Source: Clitopilus passeckerianus
Lineage: Eukaryota > Basidiomycota > Agaricomycetes > Agaricales > Entolomataceae
Reading direction: 5' to 3'
Assembly (NCBI GenBank): GCA_944990035.1
Contig: CALYLX010000157.1
Coordinates: forward strand, 434,001-498,000
DNA length: 64,000 bases
Shown: positions 1 through 11,015 of the stretch, piece by piece
Position numbering within the stretch: position 1 is the first letter of the stretch
How the letters are laid out: every line of letters starts with the position of its first letter
Program-made: the position numbers and the translations under genes
The notes under the pieces: model-generated
Databases searched by the model: none
Seen by the model: the letters and a program-made list of their open reading frames with translations, nothing else
Told to the model about the DNA's origin: nothing

Positions 1-839
1 GTTTGTGGGAAGAAGTGGGAGATGAATAAGGCTTCGATGGTGGCGCAGGCTGAGTGGAGGGAGGGGAAGGCACCGAATACAACAGGTGCATTGGAAAAAC
101 CAACGGTATAGGTGTGTGAGCCAAACAAGGCATCGATGCGGGCGAGACCGCCTGGGGAGCCTTTCATGCTGTAATTGGCTGGTGTCAACCCGTGGACGAG
201 TTCATACCATGGGGCTGAGCAGGGGAAGAAGATCTGGATAACAACACCGGTAAAGTTGAGCCATCCAAAAACTTTTGCCCATAGATGGAGGGATTCCTTG
301 GTCCGGAACAGCCATAAGAAGGCTGCAACGAAGAATGGGATGATGAAGTGGCCAACACCGTATGGTAACCATGCGATGATGTCAAGGATAGGATGGGTGT
401 ACTGGGTTAGGATATCGGAGATGTTGGCACCGTAAAGGACTGACTCCAAAGTTGGGAGTAAAGATACCGAGATGTCAGGTCGCCAGGAGGTTGGGATATA
501 TCGCGATGAATAGTATGTGATCAAATAGGTGAATATTGGGGTTGCTGGTACGAAGAACTGGGATGTGAGGGGTACGAGGAGTGCCAACGTCCAAAGTATC
601 GGTATCATGAGCTTCAGAGGGAATCCCGGTTCTTGCATGAGGATTAACCAGAACGAGGCATTGAGGAAGTACAGGACATAGATACTGTCCGAGGCTTTGA
701 ATTGGTGCTTTCTGAGCCTGTTCAGGGTTACAGATGGCTTAAGCGACTTGTCAAGACGCCCAACGCCAGCTACTAGAGCCTGAATCACTGTATGGACTGC
801 CTGGCTAAGCCCCCCGCGCTGGCGCGTTATTCCTGACAT
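1..839 (-). CDS. AUR1: Inositol phosphorylceramide synthase, Aur1-type (3' end outside window)
   Basis: This enzyme transfers phosphoinositol from phosphatidylinositol to ceramide in the Golgi, the committed step of fungal complex sphingolipid synthesis. Reading from the ATG at 839 gives one uninterrupted frame of 279 codons that runs off the window edge. It has several hydrophobic segments (about residues 48-120 and 165-200). The family signatures are present: SPGGLARIDALFG near residue 230 and FGAFPSLHSACA near residue 260, the latter carrying the PAP2-type catalytic histidine. The start is the first ATG, followed by a basic N-terminal tail. The C-terminal part, including the second catalytic histidine, lies outside the window. 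It is divergent from the methyltransferase gene at 1273. Identity is near certain; function follows from the family. Confidence 0.93.
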   Translation of the reverse strand, partial: MSGITRQRGGLSQAVHTVIQALVAGVGRLDKSLKPSVTLNRLRKHQFKASDSIYVLYFLNASFWLILMQEPGFPLKLMIPILWTLALLVPLTSQFFVPATPIFTYLITYYSSRYIPTSWRPDISVSLLPTLESVLYGANISDILTQYTHPILDIIAWLPYGVGHFIIPFFVAAFLWLFRTKESLHLWAKVFGWLNFTGVVIQIFFPCSAPWYELVHGLTPANYSMKGSPGGLARIDALFGSHTYTVGFSNAPVVFGAFPSLHSACATIEALFISHFFPQ

Positions 840-1272
840 CTTCGGGAGAATAAGCTGACCGACTAAGCTGGTATGCTGAACAACGCACCGTTCTAATGTA
901 CTTTGACGCTAGGACACCTTTACCAGTCCAAATGAGCTAAAAGGTATCGTAACAACCGACCGACGGAGCGAGGACTTGAAGAAACTGCGGGCACCGAGCA
1001 GAGTCTCCTGGTTTTCTGTTGCAAGGACTTGCTGGTGGCTGGAAAATGGCACGGCTGTCACGTGTGCTTGACAAACCTCTGTTGAGTCACTGAGGCTCGG
1101 TCCGGTTAAGCCGGTCCTGAGTTTCTTTCTGCCCATCATGATCGATGCATGATCACTGGGATGAATGGCCCCAGCGCTACGGAACTCTGCACAAGTTTGA
1201 CGCCCAAGGCTAGGCTCTCTCTCTTCTTCCACCATCACAGCTACGACTAGAAACGTGTTCCTACCCTCGAAA
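840..1272. promoter_or_regulatory. Divergent intergenic region between AUR1 and the methyltransferase gene
   Basis: This 433-bp gap separates two head-to-head genes and so should hold both promoters. No strong TATA box or repeat is visible. A 149-codon frame on the minus strand (909-1358) overlaps the methyltransferase start and has no recognisable domain, so I treat it as spurious. Confidence 0.4.
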
Positions 1273-2126
1273 ATGAAAATCCGCGCAGCATTAGATCCCG
1301 CTTTCGACCTCTGGTTGGCGATTACTCTGGCATTCATGCCTACCTTTCGGGAGGTCATTAGACGCCCAACCCTCTTGCTACATCCTCTACAGCTTTCTCA
1401 AATGTTCATGGCGAAACTATGGGTTCCATTTGGTGAAGGCACAAATGAGAACGCGCGTGAGACCAAACAAGGCCTGATTACACCCTACGCCTACGGAACG
1501 GTTCTTGATATTGGTGCTGGTAAGAAGTTTTCCGGTTTGTATTTCTCATCCAAGTTGCTTAACAATAGTGGAAAGGTCACGGGCATACTGTGGACTATTT
1601 TGCCGCAGGAAAGGTCACAAAATACGTTGCTTTAGAGCCAAATGTCAACATGCACCCCCTCCTGCGTGCTCGTGCCAATGCAGCTGGTTTCAACGAAGAC
1701 GATGGCACGCTTCTCATCCTCTCGAATGGGCTAGAAGACATCGACAGCGTCAAGTCCTCAATCGGCTTAGAAGGCGTCGATACCATGGTCGCAGTCTTGG
1801 TGCTGTGTTCCATCCCAACCCCTCGGCAGACAATGCAGGCAACAGTCGAGAAATTACTCAATCCCGGTGGCCAGTTCCTCTTTTACGAACATGTCCTGAG
1901 CAGTTATTCCGATGTTCAGTGGTGGCAACGGCTATGGACCCCCGTTTGGTCCACGTTCTTTGATGGGTGCAAGATGGACAGGCCCACGCATCTCTGGTTG
2001 AAGGAGATGACAAATGAGCAGGAGAACGGGAGCATGTGGGCAGAGAAGAAGATTTGGGGGAAAGCAGGAGAGCCAGAGAAACATTTGTTTGGGCACAAGA
2101 CGGGAAGGCTTGTGAAGCACACCTGA
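1273..2126 (+). CDS. Class I SAM-dependent methyltransferase, METTL7-like
   Basis: Two exons, 1273-1519 and 1576-2126, encode 265 residues; the 56-nt intron ends in a short AG site that restores frame. The N-terminus has a hydrophobic segment (residues 10-24), as in membrane-anchored METTL7 proteins. Motif I (VLDIGAGHGHT) is created exactly across the splice junction, followed by YVALEPN, a motif-II-like stretch (VDTMVAVLVLCSI) and LNPGGQFLFYEHV. METTL7-type enzymes methylate thiols or other small substrates; the substrate here is unknown. The ATG at 1273 was chosen because it opens the frame before the hydrophobic helix. It lies tail to tail with the F-box gene. Confidence 0.85.
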
Positions 2127-2646
2127 TTTCCATCGTTCTCATGATCCACGAACGAGTTTATCGTCCAAACTACCTGTTAGCAATATATTGTGCCATTATT
2201 TAATGGTCATCATTGTGTTGTTTTACTCTACAAGCATGTCTGCCAGTGAGCTCTGCCAAAGACGTCCTGCAGCCACGCGTCCAGGAGGAGGCGGGGGTCC
2301 GTGCGCCACAGTCACATGATCAAGCCATTCCTATATATTCGTCTTTCCCACGATTACAGTTTTCTTCGATTCTTCCACAATCAAAACCGCCGATGACGAT
2401 AAACTCAGGTGCAAAGAGCTGAGCTACGACCCCGCTCTTTATGGGCTCGGCTGGTTGTATGCGTTGACTTCGCCCGTTCGGCACCACCTCCTTGTTACAT
2501 ACAAAGGGACGGGCTCGAGAAAAATCTGATGGCGCCCAACTTTTTTTTAGTTGGGCAAGGTTCGGTCGTGGAAGAATATACTACACATGTGTAAAATTGA
2601 ATGGACTGCTTCAGGCTTCATAAACCCATTGTTCCTTTGTTGTGAA
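2127..2646. other. Convergent intergenic region
   Basis: The 520 bp between the 3' ends of the methyltransferase and F-box genes hold only short frames with no family features. Terminator or poly(A) signals are not clearly resolvable. Confidence 0.4.
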
Positions 2647-4223
2647 TTACAAATGCGACACTTGATCTACTGGATCCCAGTCCCGCCACGACTTGTACAC
2701 CTGGATATTTGGCAAGCTCGATTCCAGCATATCAAGAACCTCTTCCAGCTCCTCCAGCAACAGAGTGGCTGCAAGATTCTGTATTCCCAAGTGCCGCAAT
2801 TTACATGCTTTGGTGATTGAGATCCCTTGAAGCCCAGTTTGGAACTCGTCAAGGCGCTATAATTCCCAAGTCAGAGCACCCAACGGCATGGGATATGGAA
2901 GCCACATACATTAAATGACCTGCCAAAAAGCATCATGTCGCTTGGTTCCAGCTTACAATCCCCGAGGATAATTTGAAAACCAATGACGAGGTGTTGCACT
3001 CCTGCCAGGCCATCTGCTATACACTGCAGCAGCTGGGGGTTTAGGGAGTAGACGGTAAGGCGCAGCATCTCAAGTGGTTCGGAGAGGAAACGGACGAATT
3101 TCTCGATGTCTCTAAATTTCCACGTTAATCCTTGCAGGTGCAATTCCGTTACGGTTTCCGCGCAGTCCCGGATGTATGAGAGTGCATGTGGCATGCAAGC
3201 GTGAGCGATGGTTAACGCCCTCAGCTTCGGCAGTCGAAGCCTTACTGGCTTCTGTTGCTCTCTTTGAGCTTCCGAATTACGGCTTGCCTCTACCTGTGCC
3301 GCTGGAATCTTGACCTCGGTAATTGATTCCGTGTTCTCGTTCAAGAAACGGACGATAGAGGAGAGAAAGGAAAGGTTTGGAAGCTCGTGAAAGCCTGTAC
3401 GAACATTTAGGGTGAATGTTCTCAGTCCTGGAAGCTTTCCTAGATCATCCATGAATGCCTGGACCGGCTTCCAGGACGCGTTTCCAGTAGTGATATTCAA
3501 GACTTCAAGGGTGGAAGAAACACTTCGTATGAGGTTCGCCAGAGCGGCGAATCCAAGTTCCGCATCTGTAGTATAGTTTGATTCTTTGATTTCGATAGCC
3601 AACTCTGAAAGAAATGGGACGAATTTTGGAAGGGGCAGGTAGAATTTGAGTTCATTCATACGAGCACTGATTTTGAGCCGTCGTATGATCTCGCCCACCC
3701 CGAAGTAGATATGATGAAGGATGGTGGGCCGAATTCTGGGCCATGGTGTTCCTAATAAAACCAGCGTCTCGAGATTCGAGAATTTCGCGAATCTCTCCTG
3801 AAGGATAATGAGGTTTGCGAATGTGACGCTAAGAAAATGTCCTATCCGCCTTGGATTGCTGTCTGAGAAGCCAGCCATTTTCCAATCTTCCAGTCTTTTG
3901 TCATCAGCGCTGACCATCAAAGTCAGACGACGGACTCGATATGCAATATGATCCTGGCTGGTTTATAGTTCGAGATTAGTCCACGATGGGTCCATGAATC
4001 GCTCATACCAAACATGTTCAATAAGCTTCCATTGGCGATTGTCAAGGCTGTCTCGTTTCTGAAGTAATCCTCGGGCAGAGAGGAGAAGAGATGCATAACG
4101 GGCGCTCAAAACCATGTCTAGAAACGCACGGTTAAGACCGTAGAGTGTCTCGAGGGCGCCGCCCGGAAGGTGGTCAGCGATTTGTTCCCATATTTCGGGC
4201 GGAAGAGCACTGGAATTCGACAT
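2647..4223 (-). CDS. F-box domain protein (490 aa, fungal F-box/LRR-like)
   Basis: Three exons (4223-4009, 3957-2910, 2856-2647) give a 490-residue protein. The start ATG leads directly into an F-box-like motif (LPPEIWEQIADHLPGGALETLYGLNRAF, residues 8-35), the Skp1-binding module of SCF ubiquitin ligases. The rest resembles the irregular Leu-rich C-terminal region of fungal F-box proteins. Intron 1 (3958-4008, 51 nt, GTATGA, branch CTAAT) removes an in-frame TAA. Intron 2 (2857-2909, GTATGT, branch CTGAC) adds 69 codons ending in VDQVSHL that an unspliced reading would miss. The substrate is unknown. Agaricomycete genomes carry many such genes, often variable between strains. Confidence 0.8.
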
Positions 4224-4425
4224 TGATGACAAGATGAAGCAAGGTTCTGAATCACTTTGAGGCCCGGCCAAGGGTGGTTTGGGCTATCGACCCTGATTAA
4301 CATTTCCCCACCGCTCTGCGGATACACTACACCTATGGTATGCCGGGGCTACTACGACTGGTTTGGTCTCCACAAAGGGTGCTCAAAGCTCCTCACTTTA
4401 AAAAGTACACTTGCGACCAAAATTT

Positions 4426-4497
4426 GGTTCAATCCAGGATCGAACTGGAGACCTTCTGTGTGTAAGACAGAAATCATAACCACTAGACCATTGAACC
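4426..4497 (-). tRNA. tRNA-Val (anticodon UAC)
   Basis: The minus strand folds into a complete cloverleaf without intron. The acceptor stem GGTTCAA pairs with TTGAACC, the D arm contains TCTAGTGGTTATGA, and the anticodon stem TCTGT/ACAGA encloses the loop CTTACAC (U33, anticodon TAC). The T arm is CCAGTTCGATCCTGG. It matches the fungal tRNA-Val pattern and sits between the F-box gene and GRDP copy A. No CCA is encoded, as expected in eukaryotes. Confidence 0.93.
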
Positions 4498-4673
4498 ATG
4501 TGCATAGGATTGTCCATATTTAGCTGACAGCTCTACCTCCATCTCATCCACACGATTGCATAATATACACTTGAGCCTTGTTGTACACGGAGGAGATCCA
4601 TCTTTCTCATATTCAGAGCCTCCGACAATGAACCACCACCTAGAAGATCGACATTGAGTTCGTATCCTTGTAA

Positions 4674-7312
4674 TCAACACCCTCCACCACACCCTCCACC
4701 ACCTCCGCTACTACTACCACAACTGCTGCCGCAACCGCCCCCACCTCCGCTGCTACTGTGGGTCGTATGGCCTCCATGGTGCACTCCAGCGCTAGTACCA
4801 CAGGCAGATGTTATGCAGGAAAATGTTGTGCCCCCCTGGTGCCCATGATGCCCTATTTGATTTTGTAAGAGGGGCTTTTGTTCAATCTGTCAAATCTTCG
4901 ACTCACCTCCGGTGGTGGACGAACCCGGATCGCGTAGAATGCTAACACACTAATGAGATTGACAAAGTAAGCAATTTTGATTCGGTGGCTGTAGTACAAA
5001 CACATACCGATATCTGAAGTGCGGGGGGAGGTTGTCCTGCACATACGGGATAGAACGTCCATATCGGCACCGGTGTCAAAAATGCGGAATCATGCTCATA
5101 TCGGAGGGGATTGTTATGACGTCCCTTCCTCTCCTGCTTGGCTAACGTCTTGATTCGTTTCTTTTCTCGTTTGATACGTGTGGTGCTACCACTGCCATCG
5201 CGATAATCAAAGACGGAGTTATGATCACTTGGATGAGTACCACCAAGGATAGAATGGCTGTAGGCTGGCGACCGAGGGGGGACGAGATAGGCAGCGGGAG
5301 TCGGGGCGAACCTCGATCTCAGCCGATGGAGTATTTGCCCTATGCTTTCACCGGGAGCAGGGCAGCCGCAGTGGGTATATGGCACACCGAAACGATTCTG
5401 CCAGGCACGAGATGTCTCGTCAAAAGCATTCGCAAGAGTATTCTCTCCTATTTTGTCATCGCTACACACAAATCACTAAATCAGTAAACAAAAGTGGGCA
5501 CGGCGGCTGGACTCACTGGTCAACATATCGCCCAACGTAGGTCTGGCAATCTTCGCTATAGCGAGGGCCGAGTAATTGGTGTGTATGCCAGGCCAGGTCG
5601 ATGTCAAGCGTAGGAACACAGAAGAACCCAGTGACAGAGCCCATCAAGTCCAGAAAACTGAGCCGAAGTGAGCAAAGACATCCAGAATGAGTAACCCTAC
5701 ACAGAATGGACGTACGCATGGTAACGGGCAACGGCATGTTGTAGTACTAGCTGATCCTCGGAACCATCGAAATAGGCCCACTCAGTCCAGCGTAAATCGT
5801 GCATCTTCTCGACAAACGCGCTTTGCCTAAGCACCTAGATACGGTTGTTGGTACAAATCAACCAGTATCACTGAGAAGAAATACCTACCGCACCAACGAG
5901 ATCCAGGGAAAAGATTTCTTCCGTCTCATACGCAGACATGATTCTGCTCACTCTGTAACTTTCGTAAGTTCAGGAATCGTTGCTGTTTTATTTGAAAACT
6001 TACAATCCCTGACTAGGCGCTAGTTGAGCCGCGAGTGTGCCTTTCAATTGCTCTATCGTGTGATGATGGCGTTTCGCAATGTGGTCCGCCCAAGCTCTCT
6101 CGTCCGAACAGCCTTTCGGTCTACCAAAATTGGCGGAGGCCATTATGTCGGCTTTGATGGAATTCGCTCTCCTCGTGTCTGCAGTAAGTCGACTTGTGCG
6201 TACCGTTCCTCTAGTGGGAGGGGACATGTCAGCAGTGCAGATTCGAAAAGTCTTGGTCGATTTCCCTTACGCCAGATAACTTCGGGGGGAGTCACCGCTT
6301 CGGACAATGTCGTCGGCGAATTTGCCGGCGCGTAGTGAAGACGTCGTGACATTTGCATTGCATGTGGGGCATCTAGCAGCAAACTCCCGTTGGAGGTAGC
6401 CCGAGCCATTAGGCGATATGTAAGCTTGAAAATCTAAGCTCAGTGCCGAGGGTGGTTCTTGGGTGAGTGAACGACCTACGATGTTGCATCGTCCCATGGC
6501 ATTCAGGGCATATTATGACTTTATTCTGGTTTGCTGCTGCGTCCTCGAAGATATCGAAAGGTCGTCCTCCTGTAATAAGTTTCCACATTTCAACGCGTTT
6601 ACCGGACGGGGGTGTATTCAATATGTCCTGGAGGTTCGGAAGCTGGAGACGCATTAGCTGATGAGGAGGATGTATAGGCAACTACATACGAGGGGACAGC
6701 CCGTGGATTCTCCTAATTTTGATAGGATCCCGATTTCAGGTAGGCGCAAGCTATCTTCAGCATACCACCTTAAATTTCTATCAGCTCAACCTAGAAATAT
6801 CTAATGGCAGGCAGGAACGTACTCTGGATTCAACATATAAGCGTGCCATATCATGACAACATCCAGAGGTGGTAAGATTTCATCTCCCGGCCGTTGGAGG
6901 CAAGCGTCATCCATGCTCAGAGAGCGGCACCACAATGCAAATCTATGAGATATATAAGTACCATAAAAAGGGGTTGAAGGTGCAAGGGCACTGACCGCTC
7001 AACAGCGAATGCAACTAGCCAGCCCCATCGCTTATTCTTCTCTTTCGGAAAATCCGGAAAGAGGGTTGACGACTGGAGGCATTCTACACTTCGCCGAAGC
7101 GTAAAGAATGCATTCAGAAGCGAGAGATGTGTTTTCAGTTGGTCCGGGTTGACCAAGGGCTTTGTTGTTTGCTTGTTCCCAATCTTAAACGTTTCCGGGA
7201 ATGTGTATGCAGGTGGTGATAATTCAGGACCGCCAGACACCGCGTCTGAAGACGTGTAAAGCGGTAGCGGTTCATTGATGACAGAAGACGACTCAGTTAT
7301 CCGCGCAGGCAT
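4674..7312 (-). CDS. GRDP-like (DUF1399) protein, copy A, 674 aa
   Basis: Twelve exons (7312-6996, 6942-6823, 6768-6690, 6627-6480, 6424-6271, 6210-6004, 5952-5889, 5834-5716, 5657-5517, 5461-5008, 4949-4907, 4852-4674) splice to an open frame of 674 residues; all introns are 51-62 nt. GRDP-like hallmarks: VMIWHAYMLNPE near residue 140, a zinc-ribbon-like CPECHGTM...CPTCNA, LDIDLAWHTHQLLG near residue 430, CGCPAPG, and THPSDHNSV. The C-terminus is a Gly/Cys-rich tail (GGGGGCGSSC...GGGC). In plants GRDP proteins are linked to development and stress; in fungi the family is uncharacterised and the biochemical activity is unknown. It is head to head with MYND gene M1. Confidence 0.85.
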
Positions 7313-7914
7313 TAGTTGAAGAACGATGATTGCACAACAGCAGACGCCATGAATCCTTTATATAGTAGAACGATTTACGGTGGGTCATTGATTGTGCTTG
7401 ACCAAGGCGTATTCAGTGCTTTCTAGGAACGGCTTTGTTGGCAGTGTCGGCGTATATGCAATTCTCCACAACTAGATCAGCCTCATGAACTGCTGTAGAC
7501 GAAAAACGTTTCGTTGTGAAGTTTTGAAGCGATGCCGTTCCAGTCGTTAAGATGCCAGCCCACGTGACAGAGGTGTTGCGAGGGTCTGATAGCAATGAAC
7601 ATGCGAGAGTACCGCCTATGATAATTCAGAATCACAGACTTTCACAGCAGTGACAGTCGATGTCAATGTCATTCTGAGACAGGCTCGGCAACTTGTGGAA
7701 GGTTCCACAGTGCTCAGAGATCCGAGATCCGATGATGTACATACTTATTCCGAATTAACTTGTGCGTGTGGCCCGTGAGAAGGTTTTGTTAGGGCAGGGC
7801 GAAGCGCGCGACTTTGCCCAGACCAGACTTGGTTCATCAACATATACATTGTCGCGACACCTATCCAGGTGATTCTTAGGCGATATCCTTCACACCCCAC
7901 ATCCTTGGCGAACT
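7313..7914. promoter_or_regulatory. Divergent promoter region, GRDP A / MYND M1
   Basis: These 602 bp lie between two head-to-head gene starts. The part next to M1 shares recognisable blocks with the region just upstream of M2 (for example TTAGGGCAGG and TCATCAACAT versus TCGTCAACAT), so the M1 promoter was probably copied with the gene. Nothing else is recognised. Confidence 0.45.
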
Positions 7915-9068
7915 ATGCCGAAAACACCGGTGAAACCACCAGCCAAAGCGTCAGTGGATGCAATCAGCGAAGAGCTCCACTATGTGGTCCCGAACTTTGA
8001 ACTTGCCTCTATTCTTGGTGAAATCGCCTCTAAACTAATGATGCGAATTCTGGCTGAGAAAAACGCCGCTCTCAGGTATAACGGACAACTCGACCTTCTC
8101 CGATATTTTACAAGGCGAGCTGCAGAGGGTCAGTTTCGTCGCTGCTGTGGTGAGCTGAAGCCGATTGAGTTTCTTATGAAGTTGGCATGGCGGCTAAATC
8201 AGATGGTACAGCTCAAAACTAACGCCCGTTTGCAACCTCCGTATCAAGTGCGCGTTCAGGATTGCAAGTTTGCGGCTGAATACCTACCAAAACTCGTCGA
8301 TCGGTTCATCAACCTCAAGCTACCTCTCCAGAACGTCCCAGATGCGCTACAGAACGAAATCCTTATAGACAACGCCTATTCTCGAATGCTTGGAGCATTA
8401 CAAAATACACCATATATGGTCAAATACCTAAAGTCCAACAGCCCGGTTGCAGCCAACAATAAAACTCTGGTAACTGTCTTGGTGCGGCGTATTCTCGCGG
8501 TGGGCCCTGCATGGACTCGCTGGTTTGACAATCCACCGGAATGGCCTGGCGACTATCGGGACAAGGCTGGCTTCTATGTACAAATGCTCTGCTCTTTGCT
8601 CCTGGCTTATTCAAACAAGAATCCAGACGAGATTCTCTCACCTGCTCTGCGAAAGGCTTTGAAGTTTCGGATGCACATCTGGTGGGCGAAGTCAATTCCG
8701 GGTTCCACCCTCAAGTTGTACGTTTGCGTCATGGCGCCTATGCTGTTCTCGCCGACGGAAGGGGCACAATTCGACAGTCTACGCAAAAGTATGGGGCGCT
8801 GGGATATCTGCGGCCTACCAGGGGGTGAAAAGCCATATCTGAAACGATGCTCAAGGTATGAGGATTGTTTCATCAGCTGAGGCTTGCACCTTACCTCACT
8901 AAAATTTGACCAACAAGGTGCCAAGCTATACGATACGTGAGCTGTCTGGTATATCTTCGATATTTGGCTGGGCTTATAGTTGGACAGTGCTCAGACGCTC
9001 ACCAGAAGAAGCACTGGAAACATTCATCGGAACCACACAAGGATGTCTGCCTCGAGACCATCTACTAG
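7915..9068 (+). CDS. MYND-finger protein M1 (309 aa)
   Basis: Five exons (7915-8017, 8076-8149, 8203-8855, 8918-8936, 8988-9068). The first two introns (58 and 53 nt) sum to a multiple of three and lie in open frame, so they are easy to miss; paralogue M2 and their GT...CTAAT...AG signals show they are real. The N-terminal ~240 residues are helical with family motifs (NFELASILG, NAYSRMLGALQNTPYMVKYL, WFDNPPEW). The C-terminus is a MYND zinc finger: WDICGLPGGEK...KRCSRC...RYCSDAHQKKHW...C. MYND fingers bind peptides; no catalytic domain is seen. The second zinc-ligand Cys of the finger is Gly here (Cys in M2). Function unknown. Confidence 0.8.
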
Positions 9069-9461
9069 GCTATTTTCAATTTTTTCTGCGTCTGATACGA
9101 TAAATTCAAGATAAATTAGTTGCACATTAGGTTAATGGACAGGCACAATACGACATGAGCTATAATATATCTTTTTGCACCATGTTTGCCCAGAAATGGT
9201 CTTCCATCCTGAGAGCTATCTTGCGTAGGGCAGGTGAGTATGCCACAGGGCCTCTGATCGGTCAATGAGAATTCCGATCCATCTTGTGACCCTTTAGGGC
9301 AGGTCAAGTCGCGAGACCCAAATGCAAGGCTGCGTTGCAAACTTGGACTGGCTCGTCAACATCTGCATTTGAGGCTTCTTATATCTAAGCGATTCTAATC
9401 TATCGCCTAGACGATATTGGCTCTCAAGTTATTTGGCACAACTGTTGTCTACAATTTACAA
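9069..9461. other. Spacer and promoter region of M2
   Basis: The 393 bp between tandem genes M1 and M2 hold no gene. The promoter-proximal part resembles the M1 upstream sequence, which supports a tandem duplication that included the promoter. Confidence 0.4.
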
Positions 9462-10602
9462 ATGCCACCGCAAGTAGAACCACGCCCCGGAATTCCCGTA
9501 GAGTTCAAGCCAGATTTTGTAGTCCCCAACTACGAACTCGCTTGCATTCTCGGTAAAACTATACCTGGTCCATGACGTGAAGCTTAACTGAGGAAATGGC
9601 GCTCTAAGGTCTCATAGATGACTCGACCGCGTTCTCCGACGCCTGCCGCGATGGGATTCAAGACGAGTTGAAGAGGTGTCATCTTGTTGCCGAGTTTGTG
9701 AGCTTCTCTTGCTTTCCGAACTGAACCTGCGCGGCTAAGCCAGCGGCCGCAGCTTCAGGCCAACGAGCGTCTGCAATCTCCACAAGAAGCACATGTTCAG
9801 GCCTGCGAGTTCGCTGCTCAATATCTTCCTCAACTCGTTGATCGGTTTCTGAGCCTCCGGCTTCCTCTCAAAGATGTTCCAGAGCATTGGCAGGAGGAAA
9901 TGCTTCTAGACAACGCATATACACGGACGCTCGGCTCGCTACAAAATACGCCCTATATGGTCAAATATCTAAAGTCTAAACACCCTGCGGCAGCCAATAG
10001 CAAAGCTCTTGCTACTGCTTTGGCGAAGCGGATCCTCGTCGTTGGTCCTACTTGGTCTGACTGGTTTGATAATCCTCCTGACTGGGACCGCAACTATCGA
10101 CGCAAGGCTGCATTCTATCTAGACATGCTATTTACTGTGCTTCTACCGCATTCAAACGATAAGAAGCCAAATGTGATTCTTTCACCCGCTTTACAAGACT
10201 CCCTGAAGTCGCAACTTATGATATGGCGGTTGAAGTCGAAACCGGGCACGAACCTCAAAATGCAGGTAAATATCATGGTTGCCCTTCTGTGCAAGCGCGG
10301 GGAGGAAGAAACGAATGAACTTCGCAAAGCTATGGGGCGCTGGGATATCTGTGGGCTACCAGGTTGTGAAAAGCCATACTTGAAACGATGTGCAAGGTAT
10401 GTTGATTTTTCGTTAAACGAGTTCAGAATCTCAGGAAAGCTCTGTCAACAGATGCCAAGCTGTACGATACGTGAGTGCATGACATTTGCTTCTGCCTTCT
10501 TCCAGGCTCACACTCGCACAGTGTTCGGACTCTCACCAGAAACAGCACTGGCGACATACATCGGAACCCCACAAGGTAGTCTGCATTGAGACCAGCCATT
10601 AG
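9462..10602 (+). CDS. MYND-finger protein M2 (310 aa), tandem paralogue of M1
   Basis: Exons 9462-9552, 9609-9697, 9744-10396, 10452-10470 and 10522-10602 mirror M1 exactly; exon 3 is 653 nt in both. Family motifs: NYELACILG, NAYTRTLGSLQNTPYMVKYL, WFDNPPDW. The complete MYND finger is assembled over three exons: CGLPGCEK, KRCARC, RYCSDSHQKQHW, then H and C. Intron 5' sites are GTAAAA, GTGAGC, GTATGT and GTGAGT. Unlike M1, all zinc ligands are present. Its role is unknown; a protein-interaction or transcription-cofactor function is only a family-level guess. Confidence 0.82.
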
Positions 10603-11015
10603 GCAAACTATCCGCCACTGTGTATTGCAATTGCCAGTGATTTGTTCCGACAATCGCTCGGCCGGACATTAGGTACATATGCAAGCTTAATTTTAATTCA
10701 CACGTAATATACTCTTGTATCATCTGGATTCGGACATATACACGCTATGATTTCGCTTTCGCTGTCTACCGCCCTAATATTCTACCCCGCCGGGAGAGCC
10801 ACTTTTCGATTACCCACTCAAGCAGGGAACCCCTAGCAGGTACCTGAACAACCAGATACTCATCAGTTTCGGCTTGGCGGTCCGTTGGGTCGGGAAATGG
10901 ACTCAAGCCCCAAGAATGATTATTGACAGACATCGAGCGACAGTATTGTTAAGGATATTCCAATAGTCTTGCCTTAAATACTACTACCATCTCTCGAGGC
11001 TCGAGTCAATCTGCC
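10603..11015. other. Spacer between M2 and M3
   Basis: These 413 bp lie between tandem family members. No gene or repeat is recognised. Confidence 0.35.

Noticed and set aside
909..1358. 149-codon minus-strand frame overlapping the methyltransferase start
   Set aside because: No domain, and it overlaps a well-supported gene on the other strand.
4654..4848. Pro-rich plus-strand frame (PPPPHPPPPP...)
   Set aside because: It is the reverse complement of the Gly/Cys tail of GRDP A.
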